From Paludibacteraceae bacterium (GTDB lineage: Bacteria; Bacteroidota; Bacteroidia; Bacteroidales; Paludibacteraceae), in assembly GCA_018433525.1 (NCBI GenBank), contig JAHDRA010000045.1, positions 1-64,000 of the forward strand: a stretch of DNA of 64,000 bases, given 5' to 3'. Below the pieces are notes generated by a model that did no database searches, was not told the DNA's origin, and worked only from the letters and a program-made list of their open reading frames with translations. Below, piece after piece: positions 55,098 to 64,000 of this stretch. Made by a program: the position numbers and the translations under genes. Every line of letters starts with the position of its first letter. Within the stretch, counting starts at the first letter, position 1.

Positions 55098-56205
55098 ATG
55101 ATAACAATCGAACAACTTAAAGACGTTACAGAACGCACCGAAGCGTTGAGGAGGTATCTTTGACGTCGACAACAGGCAAATTCAAATAGAAGAAGAAGAA
55201 CTTCGTACGCAGGAACCCAACTTTTGGGACGACCCGAAAAAGGCAGAAGCTCAAATGCGAAAATTAAAAGAGCTTAAAAATTGGGTAACCGGTTACCAGG
55301 AAGTGAAAACCGCAGCAGATGAGCTGGAGCTTGCTTATGATTTTTTTCGTGAAGGCGTGATTGAAGAACAGGAACTGGACGAAACCTATCGGAAGGCTTT
55401 ACAATTGATTGAACAGTTGGAAATGAACAACATGCTTTCTCATGAGGAAGATCAGTTGGGGGCTGTTCTTAAAATTGTTGCCGGAGCCGGCGGAACCGAA
55501 GCTCAGGATTGGGCGGAAATGCTGATGAGAATGTATCAGCGATGGGCAGAAAGAAAAGGTTATAAATGGGAGATTACCAACTTCCAGCCCGGCGATGAGG
55601 CAGGAATTAAATCCGTAACCATTCAGATAGAAGGAGAAAGAGCTTACGGCTATCTGAAAAGTGAAAATGGCGTACACCGTTTAGTCAGAGTCTCTCCTTT
55701 CAATGCTCAGGGCAAAAGAATGACTTCCTTTACATCGGTTTTTGTTGTTCCGCTGATTGATGATTCCATCGAAATAGAGATTAATCCGGCCAATCTTTCG
55801 TGGGATACTTTTCGCTCGTCGGGAGCTGGCGGACAAAATGTGAATAAGGTTGAAACCGGTGTAAGATTGCATTACACCTTTAAACATCCCGTAACAGGGG
55901 AACAGAGCGAAATCGTTATTGAAAACACCGAAAGTCGTTCACAATTCGATAACAAGGACAATGCTCTGCGTTTACTCAAATCGCAACTTTACGAGCTTGA
56001 ACTTCAGAAACGACGGGCTGAACAGGAGAAAGTTGAATCGACCAAAAAGAAAATTGAATGGGGTTCGCAGATTCGCAGTTATGTTTTTGACGACCGTAGG
56101 GTGAAAGATCATCGAACCAATTATCAAACCTCCAATGTGCAGGCAGTGATGGATGGTGATATTGATGAATTTATCAAAGCGTATTTGATGGAATTTCCCG
56201 ACTAA
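55098..56205 (+). CDS. prfB: Peptide chain release factor 2 (programmed +1 frameshift)
   Basis: It terminates translation at UGA and UAA. The product is made from two frames. 21 codons from the ATG at 55098 run to CTT before an in-frame TGA (55161-55163). A +1 shift then continues from GAC at 55162 for 347 codons to 56205, about 368 residues. The stop-recognition motif SPF (RVSPFNAQGKR) and the peptidyl-hydrolysis motif GGQ (SGAGGQNVNK) are present. The shift gives autoregulation by RF2 level. It begins about 97 bp after alkaline phosphatase. Confidence 0.97.
55149..55164 (+). promoter_or_regulatory. prfB frameshift signal
   Basis: AGGAGG (55149-55154), then TAT, the slip codon CTT (55158-55160), TGA (55161-55163) and C. 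This is the canonical Shine-Dalgarno/CTTTGAC frameshift cassette. Its Shine-Dalgarno core is a perfect AGGAGG. Confidence 0.96.
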
Positions 56206-58299
<2,094 letters not shown>

Positions 58300-58355
58300 T
58301 TAATGATTGAAAATTTAATTCTCATTTCTCACTTGTTGAATTTCAAAAATATATC

Positions 58356-60260
58356 ATGGATAAAAATACAATTACAGGTTTTCTATTAATAACGGTTATT
58401 ATTGTTGTCTTTGCCTTATTGAATCGCCCCAATCAGGAAATGATCGAAAAACAAAGGCGCTACAACGATTCGATAGCACAAATTGAAAAAGCCAAAGCTG
58501 AATCGGAAACTGCTATTCAAGAAGTCAATTCTTTACTTTCTGATTCTATTAAAACCACACTGGATTCTTCGGCTGTTATCAGAGATGCTTATGGCGATTT
58601 CAGTGTTGCCGCTTTAGGGAAAGAAGAATTTATAACATTGGAAAACAGCGTTTTAAAACTTACCTTTACGAACAAGGGGGCTCGTATTTATGCAGCCGAA
58701 CTAAAAGATTATCGTCGACATGATTCCCTTCCTCTGATTCTTTTTCAGGGGAGTGAGGCCAATATGGGATTTACTCTGATAACCAACAATAACAGAATTC
58801 TGAACACAGCCAACTTATTTTTTGAAGTTTTACTTCCCATAGAAAAAGATACATTGGGAAATCAAATACTTGTTTTCAGACTAAAAACTACCGGCGAAGG
58901 ATACATGGATGTGGTCTACACTCTTCCTCCCGACAATTATATGTTTAGTTTCAGCATTAAAGCCAACAAAATGAGCAATGTTATGCCGGCGGGAACTAAT
59001 TTTTTGGAAATGCAGTGGACTACCCGATTGCGTCAGCAGGAAAAAGGTCGGCAATTTGAGAGTCGTTACTCAAATATTCAGTATAAATATCTTTCGGATG
59101 ATGTAGAAAAATTAAGTGAAAGTAAAAATGACAGCAAGCAAATTACCAACAAACTGAAATGGATTGCTTTCAAGGACCAGTTTTTCAGTAATGTGCTTAT
59201 AGCCGAAGATGCATTTACTTCGTCTTTTCTGGAAAGCAAGGTTGAACCTGAGGATTCTCCCTATCTGAAGTCGTACAGGGCCGATATGACCATTCCATTT
59301 GATCCTACCGGAAAAACTTCGACCAACTTTAGAATGTATTTGGGTCCTAATAAATTCAATATCCTTGCATCTTATGACAAAGGAGTAGCCAAAGAAGAAA
59401 AGCTTCAACTTCATAAACTGATACCACTTGGATGGGGAATTTTTGGATGGATTAACCGTTACATGATTATTCCCATGTTTAATTTCTTCAGTAAATACAT
59501 CGGGAATTATGGCATCATCATCTTATTGATGACAATTATCATTAAAATCATAATTTTTCCCATGACGTATAAATCATATACATCCAGCGCCAAAATGCGA
59601 GTCCTTAAACCAGAAATTGATGAAATTTACAACAAAATACCTCCTGAAAAAGCTATGGAAAGGCAAAAAGCAGTCATGGATCTTTATTCCAAAGTTGGTG
59701 TAAGTCCCATGAGTGGATGTCTTCCGGCTTTGTTGCAAATACCTATCCTTTTTGCCATGTTTAGCTTCTTCCCTGCTTCGATCGAACTCCGTCAGGAAAG
59801 TTTTCTTTGGGCAAAAGATCTTTCAACTTACGATTCTATAATTAGCTGGAATGCTTATATCCCAATTATTTCGAAGTATTTTGGCAATCATTTAAGCCTT
59901 TTCTGCCTTTTGATGACCATTTCAAGCATTATTTCCACCAAGTTGACAATGACAACTACTCCAACTACCAACCAACCGGGCGGAAATTTAATGAAGTGGA
60001 TGATGTACTTGATGCCTGTCATGTTTATGTTTATTTTTAACAATTACTCGGCAGCATTAAGTTACTATTACTTGCTTTCTACTCTGATTACCATTATTCA
60101 AACTTTTATCATTCGCTCAATGGTTGACGAAAAGAAACTTTTAGCCCAACTACATGCTAAACGCAATCAGAAGCAACCTGCGAAGAAAAAAAGCAGTTGG
60201 ATTGAACGAATGGAAAAAATGCAACGCGAACAACAAAAAGCATTGAAAAACAAAAGATAA
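58356..60260 (+). CDS. yidC: Membrane protein insertase YidC
   Basis: A 634-residue inner-membrane insertase. It has an N-terminal membrane helix (about 6-24), a coiled and acidic lead-in (about 30-75) and a large periplasmic beta domain (about 85-340). The conserved five-helix core (about 365-600) has GWGIFGWINRYMIIP, YGIIILLMTIIIKIIIFPMTYKSY (hydrophilic-groove Arg region upstream of SAKMRVLKPEI) and GVSPMSGCLPALLQIPILFAMF. A basic C-terminal tail (KRNQKQPAKKKSS...) is suited to ribosome binding. The order pyrG-yidC is common in Bacteroidales. Confidence 0.97.
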   Translation: MDKNTITGFLLITVIIVVFALLNRPNQEMIEKQRRYNDSIAQIEKAKAESETAIQEVNSLLSDSIKTTLDSSAVIRDAYGDFSVAALGKEEFITLENSVLKLTFTNKGARIYAAELKDYRRHDSLPLILFQGSEANMGFTLITNNNRILNTANLFFEVLLPIEKDTLGNQILVFRLKTTGEGYMDVVYTLPPDNYMFSFSIKANKMSNVMPAGTNFLEMQWTTRLRQQEKGRQFESRYSNIQYKYLSDDVEKLSESKNDSKQITNKLKWIAFKDQFFSNVLIAEDAFTSSFLESKVEPEDSPYLKSYRADMTIPFDPTGKTSTNFRMYLGPNKFNILASYDKGVAKEEKLQLHKLIPLGWGIFGWINRYMIIPMFNFFSKYIGNYGIIILLMTIIIKIIIFPMTYKSYTSSAKMRVLKPEIDEIYNKIPPEKAMERQKAVMDLYSKVGVSPMSGCLPALLQIPILFAMFSFFPASIELRQESFLWAKDLSTYDSIISWNAYIPIISKYFGNHLSLFCLLMTISSIISTKLTMTTTPTTNQPGGNLMKWMMYLMPVMFMFIFNNYSAALSYYYLLSTLITIIQTFIIRSMVDEKKLLAQLHAKRNQKQPAKKKSSWIERMEKMQREQQKALKNKR

Positions 60261-60341
60261 GAGTTTTAGAAAATAATATGTTTAAGCGTAAAATTGCATA
60301 AAAAATTTTTGTGGTTTTACGCTTTCTTTTAAAATTCAATC

Positions 60342-61352
60342 ATGACAAAAAAAATCAAGTTTTTTATTCTGTTTTTTCTGATTATATTTCTTTTCTCGTG
60401 TCAAAATCATAACCGTTTTCGCATTAACACAAAAAAGAATGAAGTTGAAGTTCGGATACGGCGTTTTGATAAGGATTTGATCAACGTTGACACTACAAAT
60501 CTCAAAGCAGAAATTAGGAAAATTTACAAAGATTATCCCGTTTTTTTCCCGGTATTTATTAACGAAATACTTAACGTTGCACCTTCCGACACCGATTCAG
60601 TTGCTAAATTAATAGGAGATTTTCTTTGTGATGCCGCTTTTCAAAAAGTCAACAAAGAAGTTCTGAAAACTTTTGCTGATGTGCATGATATAGAGAAACA
60701 ACTTTCGATAGCTTTTACTTATATGCATCATTATTTTCCCGAGATCAGGCTACCCGAAATTTATTTTTTCGTATCCGGCTTCAATCGTTCTATCATTATT
60801 TACCCTTCTTTAATTGCTGTAGGGGCCGATTTATACTTAGGAGCCGATTACCCTCTTTATAAGTCGTTTACTTATGAATACCTGACTTTCAATATGCGAC
60901 CTGAAAGTATAGCCCCTGATGTTGTTTCTACGCTTCTTTTTAGTTATTTCCCAATGGAATCGGAAAATAATCGCTTGTTGGACAATATGCTGTATAATGG
61001 GAAAATTTTATTTTTGTTGTCGGTCTTTATGCCTGATGTAGAACCTTCAGTATTGATGGGGTATACTCGCGAACAATGGCAATGGTGTAAACGATTTGAA
61101 AAGGAAATATGGGCAAAAATTATTGAAGACAAAGCATTGTTTTCTTCCGATATGAGGCTTATAAATTCCTATTTGGATGAAGCTCCTTTTACTGCTCCTG
61201 TATCACAAGATTCTCCAGGTAGAGTGGGCACATGGATAGGTTGGCAAATTGTGAATAGTTATATGAAAAAAAACAATAACGTCAGTCTACGTCAGTTAGC
61301 TAATGAAAATAATTATCAGCTACTGCTCCAGAAATCGGACTACCGTCCATAA
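60342..61352 (+). CDS. GldB-like lipoprotein
   Basis: 336 residues with a lipoprotein signal (IIFLFSCQN; lipobox Cys about 20). Family segments are VRIRRFDKDLINVD, YPVFFPVFINEILNV, PEIYFFVSGFNRSII and YTREQWQWCKRFEKEIWAKIIE. GldB is required for gliding in Flavobacterium, but GldB-like proteins occur in non-gliding Bacteroidota too, and no other gld genes are visible here. A gliding role is therefore not supported by this window. An envelope location is likely. It is followed by a bidirectional-looking terminator against the ferredoxin gene. Confidence 0.85.
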   Translation: MTKKIKFFILFFLIIFLFSCQNHNRFRINTKKNEVEVRIRRFDKDLINVDTTNLKAEIRKIYKDYPVFFPVFINEILNVAPSDTDSVAKLIGDFLCDAAFQKVNKEVLKTFADVHDIEKQLSIAFTYMHHYFPEIRLPEIYFFVSGFNRSIIIYPSLIAVGADLYLGADYPLYKSFTYEYLTFNMRPESIAPDVVSTLLFSYFPMESENNRLLDNMLYNGKILFLLSVFMPDVEPSVLMGYTREQWQWCKRFEKEIWAKIIEDKALFSSDMRLINSYLDEAPFTAPVSQDSPGRVGTWIGWQIVNSYMKKNNNVSLRQLANENNYQLLLQKSDYRP

Positions 61353-61389
61353 AAAAAGCGGTTCCGTCATGCTTTAATGACAGAACCGC
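61351..61389 (-). terminator. Terminator between gldB-like and ferredoxin genes
   Basis: GCGGTTCCGTCAT (61358-61370) pairs with ATGACAGAACCGC (61377-61389), one mismatch, around GCTTTA. An A7 run at 61351-61357 becomes a U-run for the minus-strand ferredoxin transcript, so the minus direction is favoured. Confidence 0.85.
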
Positions 61390-61418
61390 AAACAAAATAA
61401 ATTAAATCGAAAATTTAA

Positions 61419-61586
61419 TTATGCAGGTATGATTGCTTCTGATGGACAAACATCAGCGCATACACCGCAATCTGTACACACATCCGGATCAATAACATAG
61501 ATATCGCCTTCTGAGATTGCTTCTACCGGACATTCAGTTATGCACGATCCACATGCAATGCAATCTTCTGTAATTACGTAAGCCAT
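61419..61586 (-). CDS. 2x[4Fe-4S] ferredoxin
   Basis: A 55-residue bacterial-type ferredoxin carrying two cluster-binding motifs, CIACGSCITECP (C9, C12, C15, C19) and CTDCGVCADVCP (C37, C40, C43, C47). They bind two low-potential clusters. It is a soluble electron carrier, for example for pyruvate:ferredoxin oxidoreductase or hydrogenase in anaerobes. It is the only ferredoxin in this window. It is monocistronic with its own terminator. The ATG at 61586 gives the usual MAYVITEDCIACG beginning. Confidence 0.97.
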   Translation of the reverse strand: MAYVITEDCIACGSCITECPVEAISEGDIYVIDPDVCTDCGVCADVCPSEAIIPA

Positions 61587-61745
61587 TTTTATATAGATTT
61601 AGTTTAATGCTGCAAAGTTACTTTTTTTTCTCAAACCAAAAAAATTTCACAACACTTATTCACTTTTGAAATTTCTAAAGTCGTAATTTTTTTATCAGTT
61701 GAGAGACAGATTATTTTGTTATGCTCACAAACAAATTTTTCCTTT

Positions 61746-61844
61746 CATCAGAATATAATTTATTTATTTAGAGTCTGATGGAACCCACATGTCTGAATTA
61801 TTATATTCATTCGTGTTTGTGTATGCAATACATGTGGGTTTCAT
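61746..61844 (+). repeat. ~100-bp dispersed element (copy 5)
   Basis: CATCAGAATATAATTTATTTAT, then GTCTGATGGAACCCACATGT, TATATTCATTCGTGTTTGTG and CAATACATGTGGGTTTCATG. It matches the consensus closely, differing mainly in the A/T run of the first hairpin loop. It lies between the ferredoxin start and the S41 protease stop. Farther on, TTGGTAT (61938-61944) and ATACCAA (61948-61954) form a small hairpin just after the protease gene. The rest of 61587-61963 shows no gene. Confidence 0.88.
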
Positions 61845-61963
61845 GATGAATTTTAAAATCTCATTAAGCCTTTAATTCTGAGATGGGATATTTTATCTTA
61901 CCTTTCTAAAGTAAATTGTTCAAACATATCTTAAACATTGGTATTACATACCAAAGTCAATTA

Positions 61964-63571
61964 TCATTGTTTGGAATTTATCACATCAAGCGCTTTCAAT
62001 ACAGTTTTGTCGCTTCGATAAAGTAATGGATAAAATCCTTCATCGCCCAGAATATTTCGTGTAATATACCCTTTAAGTTGTGTCAAAAGCAAATTTTTTG
62101 AGATGTTTATTTCTTTTTTATTGGCTTGAATTCCTTTTTCGGAAACAAATTTTACAAATTGATCCAATAAGGATTGACTATTTAAGTAAGTGTCCATTTC
62201 CTGCCAATTCTTTATTTTTTTCAGTTTCTCTCTGTTTTTGTCAGAATATTGAAAGGCAAACTGATAAACATATCCGTAATTGACCACGTTATTAAAATAT
62301 GGTGTAAATTCTGATGTATCCAAAGGAACATATACATCGGGCATAATGCCGCCTCCGCCATATACAATTCTTCCTCCAACCGTTTTGTATCGCAAAGAAT
62401 CCGGGTGGAAAATACTGTCGTTAATTTCATGCAACAGACGGTTGATAAATTCTTTTTCGTATTCTTCCGTATTACCAAGTTTATAAGGCTTTTGAATACT
62501 TCGACCGGAAGGGGTATAATAGCGTGCCACCGTTAGGCGAACAGCCGAACCATCAGACAAATTAAACTGCTGTTGCACCAATCCCTTACCAAAAGTACGT
62601 CTGCCTACTAACGTTCCCCGATCGTTGTCTTGAATGGCCCCTGCAAAAATTTCACTTGCCGATGCAGAAAATTCATCAACGAGTACTACCAGCGGCTCCC
62701 TTGTACAGCTACCCTTTCCATCTGATTTGGCTTCAAAGCGCTTATAGGCTTTCCCTTGTGCATAAACGATAAGTCGGTTAGCCGGCAGAAATTCGTTAAT
62801 CATATTAATGGACTGATCCATAAATCCGCCACTATTGCCTCGCAAGTCAATTATGAATTTATCAGCACCCTCGTTTTTTAATTTGGCTATGGCATTCAGA
62901 AATTCTCCATAAGTTGTTTCGGCAAATTTGCTGACTTTAATAAAACCCACACTTGGCTGAACAATATAAGCAATATCTACGGAATTTACAGGAATTTTTC
63001 CTCTGGTTATTTCATAATACAACACTTCCTTTGTTTGGTTTCGTTTAATGCCCAACTTAACTTTCGTACCTTCCGGTCCGCGAAGTTTTTTCATTACTTT
63101 TTCATTGTTAATACTTTTTCCCACAAAGGTGGTGTCATTTACTTCTACAATGCGATCTCCGGGCATTAAGCCAGCTGCTTCCGAAGGACCTCCGCTGATC
63201 ACGGATATAATCATGACTGTATCGTTCTGAATGTTGAATTGTACGCCAATACCACTAAAACTACCTTCCAATTCGCTATTTGCCAAAGAAATATCTTCTG
63301 CCGGTATGTATACCGAATGGGGATCAAGTTTTGCGATTATATCTTGCATGACGTTTTCAGTCATTTCATCTAAGTTGAGTGTATCGACATAATTAGTGTT
63401 AATAATCTGAAGCAATTCATCTACTTTGGAAGCATTACCAAAACCGAAAAAAATGTTTGGTGAAGACGAGAAAAAAGCCCTCTGAGCCAGTAAGTTACCC
63501 AGAATAAGTCCAAAAATTACGGCTAAGAATACGATGAGGGGTGCAAGATAATTTTTTTTGTTGCGATCCAT
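61964..63571 (-). CDS. S41-family C-terminal processing protease
   Basis: A 535-residue periplasmic carboxy-terminal protease (CtpA/Tsp family). It has an N-terminal membrane anchor (about 10-30) and a helical lead-in with NYVDTLNLDEM. A PDZ domain (about 95-165, GSFSGIGVQFNIQNDTV) precedes the catalytic domain. There VDEFSASASEIFAGAIQDN carries the Ser and GRRTFGKGLVQQ the Lys of the Ser-Lys dyad. The C-terminal about 160 residues (TPYFNNVVNYGYVYQF...) extend beyond the core, as in other Bacteroidota homologues. It is monocistronic. Confidence 0.93.
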   Translation of the reverse strand: MDRNKKNYLAPLIVFLAVIFGLILGNLLAQRAFFSSSPNIFFGFGNASKVDELLQIINTNYVDTLNLDEMTENVMQDIIAKLDPHSVYIPAEDISLANSELEGSFSGIGVQFNIQNDTVMIISVISGGPSEAAGLMPGDRIVEVNDTTFVGKSINNEKVMKKLRGPEGTKVKLGIKRNQTKEVLYYEITRGKIPVNSVDIAYIVQPSVGFIKVSKFAETTYGEFLNAIAKLKNEGADKFIIDLRGNSGGFMDQSINMINEFLPANRLIVYAQGKAYKRFEAKSDGKGSCTREPLVVLVDEFSASASEIFAGAIQDNDRGTLVGRRTFGKGLVQQQFNLSDGSAVRLTVARYYTPSGRSIQKPYKLGNTEEYEKEFINRLLHEINDSIFHPDSLRYKTVGGRIVYGGGGIMPDVYVPLDTSEFTPYFNNVVNYGYVYQFAFQYSDKNREKLKKIKNWQEMDTYLNSQSLLDQFVKFVSEKGIQANKKEINISKNLLLTQLKGYITRNILGDEGFYPLLYRSDKTVLKALDVINSKQ

Positions 63572-64000
63572 AAATAAAAATTATTTTTTTATGTTTTCCA
63601 AAATATTTATTTAAATGACATTGAAATGATGGTAAATTTCATCTCTTATTTATGAAGGTTTTTGTTCTCGCCGGTAATTTTCATTTTTATCAAACGAACT
63701 AATTCTGCTTGAAAAAAATGATTATCTCATAAATAAGTGGATAAAATGATGGAAAAATGACCGAAAAAATTTACTTAAAAGATGAATACAAAATTAGAGA
63801 ATTAACTTTGTTTTTCTGTAAACATTTTATTAAAAATAACGATTTTGACCGACTTTTGTTCTTTGAACTGTTTTTCTTTGATTTTATACAATGGTTTCCT
63901 ATATCCGTTGGTCTACTTTCTCTGTAAAAAAAATTATTGGCAAAAACATTTTCATTATTTTAAATAAAAACACCTTATATTTCCACGTTAATTATTAAAT
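63572..64000. other. Window end without a recognised gene
   Basis: About 430 bp of A/T-rich DNA with no convincing reading frame. It is upstream of the S41 protease and presumably contains its promoter. ACTTTGTT near 63806-63813 and GTTCTTTG near 63858-63865 are weak -7-like boxes on the plus strand, suggesting that a gene may begin just beyond the window. Confidence 0.4.

Noticed and set aside
60342-61352. Gliding motility locus
   Set aside because: Only a GldB-like lipoprotein is present; no gldKLMN, gldA or spr genes are in the window, and GldB-like proteins occur in non-gliding relatives.

Overview
The window is chromosomal DNA of a member of the Bacteroidota, most likely order Bacteroidales. 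The evidence is low-GC DNA, Bacteroidota-type families (GldB-like lipoprotein, DUF4831, DUF5683, an ExbB-membrane protein-ExbD-ExbD set, a carboxypeptidase-regulatory-domain outer-membrane barrel, a small RRM protein), TAnnTTTG-like promoter elements, and the local orders parA-parB-DUF5683-MltD and pyrG-yidC. No species is assigned.

Layout. (1) 0.1-4.4 kb: ftsK, a LolA-like carrier and trxB on the plus strand. (2) 4.5-12.1 kb: a type I restriction-modification island on the minus strand (split hsdR, a decayed dinD, hsdM, a GIY-YIG gene with a repeat-derived tail, hsdS). It appears to have landed inside a copy of a dispersed ~100-bp element, splitting that copy and leaving CATACG at both junctions. 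(3) 12.1-30.0 kb: an uninterrupted minus-strand run of catabolic genes: rhaB, rhaA, rhaT, then E2 and E3 of a 2-oxoacid/acetoin-type dehydrogenase complex, a four-helix-bundle gene, a fused E1, a small coiled-coil gene, a PHP phosphoesterase, a class II aldolase/short-chain dehydrogenase fusion, a SorE-like dehydrogenase, a tandem class II aldolase and a lipoate-protein ligase. A divergent AraC-type regulator begins at 30.3 kb. My reading is a rhamnose or related deoxysugar/ketose regulon that brings its own lipoylated dehydrogenase complex. It has no stand-alone RhaD, so one of the two unusual aldolases may do that step. (4) 31.4-41.2 kb: pdxB, a small winged-helix protein, tyrA, an AmpG-like transporter with a large insert, an outer-membrane barrel protein, an RRM protein with a long leader, a CPBP protease and a small membrane protein. 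(5) 41.5-64 kb: mostly housekeeping: nhaA, guaA, tatD, tRNA-Ser(GGA), the ExbB/ExbD set, DUF4831, parAB, DUF5683, MltD, a MerR-like regulator, alkaline phosphatase, prfB with its programmed frameshift, pyrG, yidC, gldB-like, a 2x[4Fe-4S] ferredoxin and an S41 protease.

A ~100-bp two-hairpin element recurs through the window in both orientations: five full copies plus one split copy. It lies between convergent genes, inside the apparent rha operon and directly against the tyrA start codon. It is the main structure in the window that gene annotation does not explain. The spacers of the 12-25 kb run hold other degenerate palindromes and word repeats. No CRISPR array, rRNA, complete insertion sequence or prophage was seen.
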